Shown here: positions 42,302-53,164 of the stretch, piece by piece
Numbering within the stretch: position 1 is the stretch's first letter
How the letters are laid out: each line of letters begins with the position of its first letter
Source: CAYQQQ01 sp964420125
Lineage (GTDB): Bacteria; Actinomycetota; Acidimicrobiia; Acidimicrobiales; Microtrichaceae
NCBI GenBank assembly: GCA_964420125.1
Contig: CAYQQQ010000017.1
Location: 1-64,000, forward strand
Length of the DNA stretch: 64,000 nt
Direction: 5' to 3'
Program-made: the position numbers and the translations under genes
The notes under the pieces: model-generated
Database searches by the model: none
Seen by the model: only the letters and a program-made list of their open reading frames with translations
What the model was told of the DNA's origin: nothing

Positions 42302-44185
42302 GTGAGCACCGACGATCGGGCACGGGCAGTGGTGGAAGCGGGTGGGGTGGCCGCCGCGCTCGATGCCGGACTCATCCCCCGAGTCGCCACGATGACGACC
42401 ACCGAGGCCGTCGTGCTCGGACTGCTCGCCCAGGACGTGCGCACCTTCGTGGGCGTCCTCGGCCACGGATCCACCCAGCTGGGCGAGACCCTGCGGCGCT
42501 ACCAGTCCCACGGTGCCCTGAAGGTGGTCAACCTGCGCCACGAGACCGAGGCGTCCCACGTCGCCACGGCGCTGCGGTGGATCACCGGGGAGAAGGCGGC
42601 CGTGGTGACCTCGATCGGCCCCGGAGCCCTCCAGGCCTTCGCCGGCTCCCTGGTCGCGGCATCCGACGGCATCGGGGTGTGGCACCTCTACGGCGACGAG
42701 ACCACCGAGGACGAGGGCCCGAACATGCAGCAGATCCCTCGATCGGAGCAGGGCCTGTTCGTCCGGCTCTGCGCCACCATGGGGGCCGCCTACAGCCTCC
42801 ACACTCCCGCAGCCCTGCCCACCGCGCTGCGGCGAGGTGCCGCGACGGTCGACCACCCCCACCGCGCCGGCCCGTTCTTCCTCCTCTTGCCCCTCAACAC
42901 CCAACCGCTCACCACCTCACTCAACCTCGAGGAGCTCCTCACGGGCCCGCCCCCACCGCTGGGGGCCGCAGCGGACCGCGACGGCGCCTACCTCCGGGCC
43001 GCAGAGATGCTGCTCGACGCCGAGCGGGTGGTCCTGAAGGTCGGTGGAGGGGCACGGCGCTGCGGGGCGGAGCTCGCCGGCCTGGCGGACGCGGTCGACG
43101 CGGTCGTCGTGCACACCCCCGTGGCAGCCGGCGTGCTCCCCCACGACCATCCCCGCAACATGGGCGTCGGCGGCTCGAAGGGCTCGATCAGCGGCAACCA
43201 CGCCATGGAGCGTGCCGACCTCCTCCTCGCCGTCGGCACGCGGGCGGTGTGCCAGTCCGACTGCAGTCGCACCGGCTACCCGGGTGTCGAGCAGGTGATC
43301 TCGATCGACGTGGACGCCGCCGCCGCGCTCCACTACGGCCGCAACCTCCCAATGGTGGGCGATGCGGGCGCCACCCTGGAGCGCCTGAGCGCCACCGTCG
43401 CCCAGCTCGCCGCCGAGCGACGACGCGCGCCCGCCGAGGAGGCGACGGACTGGCTGGCCGAGTGCACCGACGCGAAGCAACGCTGGGCGTCGCACGTCGA
43501 CGCCCGCCTCGCCGCACCGCAGCGGTTCGACCCCGCCTGGAACCGGGAGGTGCTGACCCAGCCGGCAACCATCGAACGGATCACGACTCGAGCCCGCAGG
43601 CATCCCGGTGCCGTGTGCGTGTTCGACGCCGGGGACGTGCAGGCCAACGGGTTCCAGATGGCCCGTGACGACCGTCCGGGCCGTACGGTCACCGAGACGG
43701 GTGCCTCCTACATGGGCTTCGCCACCTGTGCGGTCCTCGTCTCCGCGCTCTCGGAACGTGCCGTGTACCCGGTGGCCGTCACCGGCGACGGCTCGTTCAC
43801 CATGAATCCCCAGGTGCTCGTCGACGGTGTGGCGCACGGTGCCGTCGGCTGCATCGTGATCCTCGACAACCGTCGCATGGGGGCGATCTCCTCGCTGCAG
43901 GTCGACCAGTACGGACACGACGTCGCCACCGCGGACGGCGTGGCTGTGGACTACGCGCGGTGGGCCTCCGCCGTGCCCGGGGTGCTCCCCCTCTGGGGGG
44001 GCACGACCATCGAGGAGCTCGACGAGGCACTGGAGCGGGCGTTCGCCCACCCCGGGCTGTCGGTGGTGCACGTCCCTGTGTACTGGGGCCCCGACCCGCT
44101 GGGCGGGCTGGGGGCCTGGGGACGTTGGAACGTCGGGAGCTGGGTCGAGGAGACCCAGTCGATCCGCCACGAGATCGGGCTGTGA
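42302..44185 (+). CDS. ThDP enzyme resembling IolD (trihydroxycyclohexane-dione hydrolase)
   Basis: A 627-residue ThDP-dependent enzyme. The N-terminal part resembles IolD: TTTEAVVLGLL, FVGVLGHGSTQLGETL, VVNLRHETEASHVA (with the catalytic Glu), VVTSIGPGALQAFAGS and GDETTEDEGPNMQQIPR. The ThDP/Mg motif is AVTGDGSFTMNPQVLVDG followed by ILDNRRMGAISSLQ. IolD opens a cyclic dione in inositol breakdown; the neighbours here (dehydratase, aldehyde dehydrogenase, Gfo/Idh/MocA) fit a cyclitol or sugar-acid route, but no other iol gene is present. GTG 42302 lacks a ribosome binding site and directly follows a promoter. First of four tightly packed genes. Confidence 0.82.
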   Translation: MSTDDRARAVVEAGGVAAALDAGLIPRVATMTTTEAVVLGLLAQDVRTFVGVLGHGSTQLGETLRRYQSHGALKVVNLRHETEASHVATALRWITGEKAAVVTSIGPGALQAFAGSLVAASDGIGVWHLYGDETTEDEGPNMQQIPRSEQGLFVRLCATMGAAYSLHTPAALPTALRRGAATVDHPHRAGPFFLLLPLNTQPLTTSLNLEELLTGPPPPLGAAADRDGAYLRAAEMLLDAERVVLKVGGGARRCGAELAGLADAVDAVVVHTPVAAGVLPHDHPRNMGVGGSKGSISGNHAMERADLLLAVGTRAVCQSDCSRTGYPGVEQVISIDVDAAAALHYGRNLPMVGDAGATLERLSATVAQLAAERRRAPAEEATDWLAECTDAKQRWASHVDARLAAPQRFDPAWNREVLTQPATIERITTRARRHPGAVCVFDAGDVQANGFQMARDDRPGRTVTETGASYMGFATCAVLVSALSERAVYPVAVTGDGSFTMNPQVLVDGVAHGAVGCIVILDNRRMGAISSLQVDQYGHDVATADGVAVDYARWASAVPGVLPLWGGTTIEELDEALERAFAHPGLSVVHVPVYWGPDPLGGLGAWGRWNVGSWVEETQSIRHEIGL

Positions 44186-44186
44186 G

Positions 44187-45674
44187 ATGAGCGAGACGGG
44201 GGAACCCGCGACGTCGTCGCCCGCCGGGAGCGCCCGCGTCGTGCACGAGGCGCGCATGCTCATCGGGGGCGAGTGGGTGTGCGCCGCCGACGGTGCGGTG
44301 GTCGAGGTCGAGGATCCGGCGACCGGTCTGGTCGTCGCCACCGTGCCCGCCGCCACCCCGGCGGACCTCGACGCCGCGCTGGCGGCCGGCATCGAGGGGT
44401 TCCAGGCCTGGAGATCGGTGGACCCCTGGTCGCGCAGCGCGGCGCTGCGGCGCGTCGCAGAGCTGGTGCGGGCGCGCGCCGAGCGGATCGCCCGGGCGCT
44501 CACCGAGGACGCGGGCAAGCCGCTGGGCGAGAGCCGGGCGGAGGTGCTCGCGGCGGCCGACCAGTTCGACTGGTTCGCGGATGCCGCCCGGCGAGTCGAC
44601 GGCCGGGTGGTCCAGCCACGTTCCCCGGACCTGCATCTGCAGGTGCGCCGTGAACCGGTCGGCCCGGTGGCCGCCTTCGCCGCGTGGAACTTCCCGGCGC
44701 TGCTCCCTGCGAGGAAGCTTGCCCCGGCGCTCGCCGCCGGGTGCTCCGTGCTCCTCAAGCCCGCCGAGGAGGCACCACGGGCCACCCTCGAGCTGGCACG
44801 TGCGTGCCTCGACGCCGGCATGCCGGCTGGTGCGGTGGGAGCGGTGACCGGCGACCCGGCCCGCATCAGCCGTCACCTCATCGGCTCCGGAACGATCCGC
44901 AAGGTCTCCCTCACCGGCTCGGTGACGGTGGGGCGGGCGATCGGTCACCTGGCCGCCCAGCACCTGGTGCCCACCACAATGGAGCTCGGCGGCCACGCCC
45001 CCGTGCTGGTGTTCGAGGACGCGGATCTCGACCACGCCGCCGAGACGATCGTCCGGGCCAAGTTCCGCAACTGCGGGCAGGTGTGCATCTCCCCCAGCCG
45101 CGTGCTGGTCCACCGTTCCCGCCACGACGAGCTCGTGGAACGCCTGGTCGCTCGCTGTGCAGAGCTGACGGTCGGGGCAGGGATCGACCCACGCACCGAC
45201 GTCGGCCCGCTCGCCAGCCACGGCCGCCGCGACGCGGTGGAGGCGCTCGTCGCCGACGCCCTCGAACGCGGCGCGGTGGCGGCGATCGGTGCCTGCCGTC
45301 CACCGGAGCAGAGCCAGGGCTGGTTCTACGAGCCGACGGTGCTCGACCTGGCGACCGACGACATGGCCGTCATGCGAGAGGAGCCGTTCGGACCGCTGGC
45401 GCCGGTGAGCACCTTCGAGGACACCGAGGAGGCGGTGGCCCGGGCCAACGCCACGCCCTACGGTCTCGCCGGGTACCTGTTCACCCGCGATCTGCGAACC
45501 GCCTTCGGGGTCGCCGAGGCCCTCGAGGTGGGGATGGTGGGCGTGAACGAGCTCGTCATCGCCACCGCCGAGATGCCCTTCGGCGGCGTCAAGCACTCGG
45601 GCTTCGGCCGAGAGGGAGGAATCGAGGCCATGGAGGCCTACACCTGCACGAAGGCGATCACGATCCGGACATGA
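44187..45674 (+). CDS. NAD(P)+-dependent aldehyde dehydrogenase (semialdehyde type)
   Basis: A 495-residue aldehyde dehydrogenase. Motifs are FAAWNFPALLPARKLAPAL, SLTGSVTVGR, the general-base Glu in MELGGHAPVLVF, and the catalytic Cys in NCGQVCISPSR. The pattern is closest to succinate-semialdehyde and 2-oxoglutarate-semialdehyde dehydrogenases, which act at the end of sugar-acid pathways. It starts one base after the upstream stop codon and ends by overlapping the dehydratase start (ATGA). Aldehyde identity is inferred only from context. Confidence 0.9.
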   Translation: MSETGEPATSSPAGSARVVHEARMLIGGEWVCAADGAVVEVEDPATGLVVATVPAATPADLDAALAAGIEGFQAWRSVDPWSRSAALRRVAELVRARAERIARALTEDAGKPLGESRAEVLAAADQFDWFADAARRVDGRVVQPRSPDLHLQVRREPVGPVAAFAAWNFPALLPARKLAPALAAGCSVLLKPAEEAPRATLELARACLDAGMPAGAVGAVTGDPARISRHLIGSGTIRKVSLTGSVTVGRAIGHLAAQHLVPTTMELGGHAPVLVFEDADLDHAAETIVRAKFRNCGQVCISPSRVLVHRSRHDELVERLVARCAELTVGAGIDPRTDVGPLASHGRRDAVEALVADALERGAVAAIGACRPPEQSQGWFYEPTVLDLATDDMAVMREEPFGPLAPVSTFEDTEEAVARANATPYGLAGYLFTRDLRTAFGVAEALEVGMVGVNELVIATAEMPFGGVKHSGFGREGGIEAMEAYTCTKAITIRT

Positions 45675-47455
45675 CCGAACCTCGCACTCCCGGCCCCGGA
45701 GCCGACCCCGACCCGATCCGGGAGGCGCACCAGGGCGTGCTCGGGTTCGACCGAGGCCTCACGAGCTACGGCGACCCCGACTTCTCCCGGTTCCTGCGAG
45801 GCGCCTTCCTCGCGTCGGCCGGCTTCGACGCCGACGACCACGACCGCCCGGTGATCGGCCTGGCCGACACCTCGTCTGGCTACACCACCTGCCACCGCAG
45901 CATGGGCGAGCTCCTCGACGCCGTCGAGCGAGGCGTGCTGGAGGCCGGGGGTCTCCCCGTGCGCTTCCCGACGATGTCGTTGCCGGAGATCCTGCTCTCA
46001 CCCACCTCGATGCTGTTCCGCAACCTGGCGGCGATGGAGCTCGAGGAGCAGTTGGCGGCGCTGCCCATGGACGCGGTCGTGCTGGCCGGCGGATGCGACA
46101 AGACCGTGCCCGCCCAGCTCATGGCCGCCGCGTCCTCGGACCGCCCCGCGGTGTCGTTGGTGGTGGGCCCGATGCAGACCGGCTCCTGGCGAGGCGAACC
46201 CCTGGGCGCCTGCACCGACTGCCGTCGCCTCTGGGCCGAGCACCGCGCCGGCAACCTCGACGAGAAGGAGATCGCCGAGGCGCAGGGCGAGCTCTGCCCG
46301 ACCGCCGGGACCTGCATGGTGATGGGCACCGCGTCCACGATGGCCTGCCTGGCCGAGGCGCTCGGCCTGATGCCCCCCGGTGGCGCCACACCACCGGCGC
46401 CCACCGGAGATCGCCTGCGGGTGGCCACGCGGACCGGCCGCGTGGCGGTGGACCTCGCGAGAGAGGGCGTGCCGTCCCGTCAGCTGTTGAGCGCGGCGTC
46501 GTTCGACAACGCCGCCACCGTCCTCGCCGCCATCGGGGGCTCCACCAACGCCGTCATCCACCTGCTGGCGATCGCCCGTCGCTGCGGGATCGATCTCACC
46601 CTCGACACGCTCGGACAGCGGGCCGCCGAGGTTCCGGTGCTGGTCGACTGCAAGCCCGCCGGCTCCGGCTACCTGGCCGACTTCGACCGGGCCGGCGGGC
46701 TCCCGGCGCTCATGGGCGAGCTGCGTCGCGCCGGACTGCTCGAGCTCGGCGCCCGGGTCGTCGAGGGGGGTACCGTCGGGGACCGGCTCGACCGGCTCGC
46801 CGGGAACGGGCTCGACCACCCGCGGCGGGGCACCTGCGCCATCCGGTCCACGGACGATCCGGTGCACCCGCCCGGAGGCCTACGGGTCCTGCGCGGATCG
46901 CTCGCTCCCGACGGCGCCGTGCTCAAGGCGTCGGCCGCCACGATCCGCAGCCACGAGGGGCCCGCCGTGGTGTTCGAGTCGGTGGCCGACGCCGAGGCGC
47001 GCCTCGACGATCCCGACCTGCCCGTCACCGCCGAGTCGGTGCTCGTGCTGAGGGGCGCCGGCCCCGTCGGCGCGGGCATGCCCGAGGCTGGCTCGCTGCC
47101 GATCCCCCGCAGGCTCGCCGAGCAAGGGGTGTGCGACATGGTGCGCGTCTCCGATGGCCGCATGAGCGGGACCGCCTACGGCACGGTGGTGCTGCACGTG
47201 TCACCTGAGGCGGCCATCGGGGGGCCGTTGGCGTTGGTGCGCGACGGCGACCGCATCCGCTTGGACGTCGACGCCGGGCGTCTCGATCTGCTGGTGGAGC
47301 CTGCAGAGCTGGAACGCCGACGCGCCGCCTGGGAACCGCCGGCGGTGCCCGAGCGGGGATGGCGTCGCCTGCACGCCCTGGACGTCCTGCCCGCTCACCT
47401 GGGCGCCGACCTGGGGCTGATGGCCCCCGACCACCCCGCCACCGAGGAGGACTGA
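45671..47455 (+). CDS. IlvD/Edd-family Fe-S dehydratase (probable sugar-acid dehydratase)
   Basis: A 594-residue dehydratase. Cluster and metal residues appear in GYTTCH, LAGGCDKTVPAQ and CPTAGTCMVMGTASTM. AAIGGSTNAVIHLLAIARR and VSDGRMSGTAYGTVVLHVSPEA are signatures of this family. Relatives include dihydroxy-acid dehydratase, phosphogluconate dehydratase and the arabinonate/xylonate dehydratases; the operon context favours a sugar-acid substrate yielding a 2-keto-3-deoxy acid. Coupled to the aldehyde dehydrogenase by a 4-base overlap and to the next gene by TGATG. Confidence 0.9.
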   Translation: MTEPRTPGPGADPDPIREAHQGVLGFDRGLTSYGDPDFSRFLRGAFLASAGFDADDHDRPVIGLADTSSGYTTCHRSMGELLDAVERGVLEAGGLPVRFPTMSLPEILLSPTSMLFRNLAAMELEEQLAALPMDAVVLAGGCDKTVPAQLMAAASSDRPAVSLVVGPMQTGSWRGEPLGACTDCRRLWAEHRAGNLDEKEIAEAQGELCPTAGTCMVMGTASTMACLAEALGLMPPGGATPPAPTGDRLRVATRTGRVAVDLAREGVPSRQLLSAASFDNAATVLAAIGGSTNAVIHLLAIARRCGIDLTLDTLGQRAAEVPVLVDCKPAGSGYLADFDRAGGLPALMGELRRAGLLELGARVVEGGTVGDRLDRLAGNGLDHPRRGTCAIRSTDDPVHPPGGLRVLRGSLAPDGAVLKASAATIRSHEGPAVVFESVADAEARLDDPDLPVTAESVLVLRGAGPVGAGMPEAGSLPIPRRLAEQGVCDMVRVSDGRMSGTAYGTVVLHVSPEAAIGGPLALVRDGDRIRLDVDAGRLDLLVEPAELERRRAAWEPPAVPERGWRRLHALDVLPAHLGADLGLMAPDHPATEED

Positions 47456-48531
47456 TGGACGACCTGCGCGTGGGGATCGTGGGCGGTGGGCGCATCGCGG
47501 ATCTGAACGTGCTGGGGTGGCGGGAGCACCCACGAGCATCGGTGAGCGCCGTCTGCGACCTCGATCCCAACGTTCGGGACCGACGATCCCAGGAATGGGG
47601 CTGTCGGTCCTACGAGCGGCTCGAGGACCTCCTGGCCGATCCCACGGTCGACGCCGTGGAGGTCCTCACCCCCCACCACCTCCACGTCGAGCACGCTGTG
47701 GCGGCCCTGGAGGCCGGCAAGCACGTGTCGCTCCAGAAGCCCCCCACGCTCGATCTCGCCGAGTTCGACGTCGTGGCCGCGGCTGCCGCACGCTCGGGGA
47801 CGACCTTCCGGGTCTACGAGAACTTCATGCACTACCCGCCCCACGTGCTCGCTCGCCGGCTGGTCGAGGAGGGCGAGGTCGGCGACGTGCTCAGCGTGCG
47901 CATCGTGACCGCCGGCGGCCGTCTCGGGGCGGGCCGGGGGTGGGACGTCCCGGTCGAGTCGAACATGTGGCGGGTCGATCCCCGCCTGTGCGGCGGGGGG
48001 ATGATCACCTTCGACCACGGGTTCCACTGCTTCCAGCTGGGTCGGATGTTCGTGGACGACCCCATCGAGAGGGTGCACGCCTTCATCCACCGCATCGAGC
48101 TGGGTCCGGGACTCGAGCTGGACATGCCGGCACTCGTCACCTGGCGCTACCAGGGTGGCGCCAGGATGGGATCCTGGGAGGTGATCGGTTCCCTCGACCT
48201 CGACGTGGCCTCCGAGTACTACGTGAGCGACGACCGCGTCGAGATCCGTGGAAGTCGTGGGATCATCTGGGTGAACCGTTGCTCGGGTCAGCTCCTCCAG
48301 GAGCCTCCGGTGGTGCTGTACCGCGACGGCGAGCTGCGGAGCTTCCACCGGGTGGAGGCCGACTGGGCGGCCTCCTTCCGAGCTGCGACGTTCGACTTCA
48401 TCGACGGGGTCCTCGATCGGCGCGAGGTCCAGCTCACGGCATCCGAGGCCCGCCGAACCCTGGCCTTCGCCCTGGCGGCCCAGCTCAGCGCCGCCGAGGG
48501 GCGCGAGGTCGACCCCACCGAGCTCGGCTGA
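47455..48531 (+). CDS. Gfo/Idh/MocA-family NAD(P)-dependent oxidoreductase
   Basis: A 358-residue oxidoreductase. Rossmann motif VGIVGGGRIAD (residues 5-15), then VLTPHHLHVEHAVAALEAGKHVSLQKPPTLD, where LQKP replaces the usual EKP and supplies the catalytic lysine. The second domain has GGGMITFDHGFHCFQLGR with the conserved Asp/His. These enzymes oxidise sugars, inositols or their derivatives, which agrees with an IolD-like enzyme in the same operon. ATG 47455 overlaps the dehydratase stop codon by one base. Last gene of the operon. Confidence 0.9.
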   Translation: MDDLRVGIVGGGRIADLNVLGWREHPRASVSAVCDLDPNVRDRRSQEWGCRSYERLEDLLADPTVDAVEVLTPHHLHVEHAVAALEAGKHVSLQKPPTLDLAEFDVVAAAAARSGTTFRVYENFMHYPPHVLARRLVEEGEVGDVLSVRIVTAGGRLGAGRGWDVPVESNMWRVDPRLCGGGMITFDHGFHCFQLGRMFVDDPIERVHAFIHRIELGPGLELDMPALVTWRYQGGARMGSWEVIGSLDLDVASEYYVSDDRVEIRGSRGIIWVNRCSGQLLQEPPVVLYRDGELRSFHRVEADWAASFRAATFDFIDGVLDRREVQLTASEARRTLAFALAAQLSAAEGREVDPTELG

Positions 48532-48532
48532 G

Positions 48533-48546
48533 CCCCCCGGGGGCCG
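48533..48546 (+). terminator. Short GC-only hairpin after the sugar-acid operon
   Basis: GCCCCCC and GGGGGC lie directly after the stop codon of the last gene and can form a short stem without a T-tract. Weak evidence, given by position only. Confidence 0.3.
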
Positions 48547-48565
48547 CGCTCGCCCCCACTCCCGA

Positions 48566-48578
48566 TGAACGGTGTTCA
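48566..48578. promoter_or_regulatory. Dyad TGAAC-GGT-GTTCA upstream of the LuxR-type gene
   Basis: A perfect 5-bp inverted repeat with a 3-base centre, 30 bases before the -10 box of the LuxR-type regulator. It could be an autoregulatory site. Confidence 0.35.
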
Positions 48579-48607
48579 CCCGAGCGGATCGCGTCACACC
48601 GCCTCGC

Positions 48608-48613
48608 TACCAT
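48608..48613 (+). promoter_or_regulatory. -10 box TACCAT for a leaderless transcript
   Basis: TACCAT is followed by seven bases and GTG 48621. An in-frame ATG at 48612 lies inside the box and so is unlikely to be the start. Confidence 0.4.
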
Positions 48614-48620
48614 GCCGCCC

Positions 48621-49250
48621 GTGGAAGGATCGCTTGCCCAGCACGCCGTCGAGGTGCTCGATCGCGTGCTGCAGGCCAGGCTGGAGGAGTTCCCGCGAGC
48701 CCTCATGGCGGCGTTGGCCGAGGTCATCCCCGTCCTGTTCGCCGGCTACTACGAGGTCGACCCCCGGATACCCCGCATCCACCTCGAGGTCCACCCCGAG
48801 GACTTCGACTATCCCGAGGAGCTGCGCCGACGAGGTGCCGAGCTCCAGGCCGAGCACCCTCTCGCTCGGCACCACTACGCCACCGGCTACGGCGGGGCCA
48901 TGCGGATCTCGGACGTCATGTCCGCAGCGGAGCACCACGGCGCCCCGATCTACCGGGACCTGCACTCGCGCCTCGGGGTGGAGCACCAGATGGCGTTCCG
49001 GTTGCCCGGCCCTGAACCCCTCCGCCTGGTGGTGGCGTTGTCTCGGTCGGATCGCGACTTCAGCGACGCCGAGCGCGACCTGTNNNNNNNNNNNNNNNNN
49101 NNNNNNNNNNNNNNNNNNNNNNNNNNNNNNNNNNNNNNNNNNNNNNNNNNNNNNNNNNNNNNNNNNNNNNNNNNNNNNNNNNNCGTCTCCACCCGCACCG
49201 CCGCCGCAGCCACCGCCTACCACGCCATCACCGGCACCGGCGAGAGGTGA
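48621..49250 (+). CDS. LuxR-type regulator interrupted by an assembly gap
   Basis: The N-terminal 154 residues form a sensor-like domain (VLFAGYYEVDPRIPRIHLEV, then VALSRSDRDFSDAERDL) that typically precedes a LuxR helix-turn-helix in actinomycetes. A run of 100 N (49084-49183) removes the middle. After it, VSTRTAAAATAYHAITGTGER matches the last helix of a LuxR domain, so the two parts belong to one gene. A full helix-turn-helix needs about 60 more residues than 100 N allows, so the gap is probably larger than drawn. Leaderless GTG start. Target genes unknown. Confidence 0.7.
   Translation: MEGSLAQHAVEVLDRVLQARLEEFPRALMAALAEVIPVLFAGYYEVDPRIPRIHLEVHPEDFDYPEELRRRGAELQAEHPLARHHYATGYGGAMRISDVMSAAEHHGAPIYRDLHSRLGVEHQMAFRLPGPEPLRLVVALSRSDRDFSDAERDLXXXXXXXXXXXXXXXXXXXXXXXXXXXXXXXXXXVSTRTAAAATAYHAITGTGER
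49084..49183. other. Scaffold gap of 100 N
   Basis: Exactly 100 N inside the LuxR-type gene. The fixed length marks an unknown-size gap. Confidence 0.98.
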
Positions 49251-49302
49251 GTCGGGGGCGACGGCGAGCCCGGGGCAGCGCAACGCCAGGTCACATGCCG
49301 CA

Positions 49303-49384
49303 GCCGCGGGCCCGCACTGGGGCGAAGCACGGGCCCGCGGCCACGAGAACCGATGGCGGACGGGGTGACATGCACCCCGTCCGC
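49303..49384. terminator. Two strong hairpins between convergent genes
   Basis: This 204-base intergenic stretch holds no gene. GCCGCGGGCCCG (49303-49314) pairs perfectly with 49330-49341 over 15 bases, and GCGGACGGGGTG (49356-49367) with 49373-49384 over a 5-base loop. They lie between the LuxR-type and SARP genes, so they probably end both transcripts. Confidence 0.7.
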
Positions 49385-49454
49385 GCCCGCGCGTCCTCAC
49401 CATCCGTGACGTGATCCTCTTCGCCACGATCGTGCCCCACACAACAGGCGCGTG

Positions 49455-52931
<3,477 letters not shown>

Positions 52932-52973
52932 ACCCCACTGCTCCCTGGCTTCCCGCCATCCTCACACCGACCG

Positions 52974-52990
52974 CAAGTGGATCACAAGTG
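52974..52990. promoter_or_regulatory. Direct repeat CAAGTG with 11-bp period (SARP-type site)
   Basis: CAAGTG at 52974-52979 and again at 52985-52990, with the start points exactly 11 bases apart. SARP regulators bind direct heptamer repeats spaced 11 bp. The site lies 43 bases upstream of the SARP gene and 21 bases upstream of the small ORF. Confidence 0.5.
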
Positions 52991-53011
52991 AGGAGGAGGA
53001 GAGTCGGTGCC

Positions 53012-53164
53012 ATGGGGGAACCCCTGCACCGCGTGCCAGAGGACGTCGACCGCGAGACCTCCGCGCTCGAGCGGCTCTTCGAGGGCGCAGCCGATCCCGT
53101 CCCGTCGCCCCCGTCCACCCCGGACGCCAACGTCCCTCCCGATCCGGAGCGCTCCGATGCCTAG
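53012..53164 (+). CDS. 50-residue ORF overlapping the giant gene
   Basis: A small protein, MGEPLHRVPEDVDRETSALE followed by an acidic, Pro-rich second half. No signal peptide, no Cys and no known family. GGAGGAGGAGAG precedes ATG 53012, a good ribosome binding site. Its stop (TAG 53162-53164) lies inside the start of the giant secreted-protein gene, whose ATG is 53157, so the two are translationally coupled. Possible roles are a leader that controls translation of the giant gene or a small cytoplasmic partner. The N-terminal half could be helical (residues 8-27). Confidence 0.6.
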   Translation: MGEPLHRVPEDVDRETSALERLFEGAADPVPSPPSTPDANVPPDPERSDA

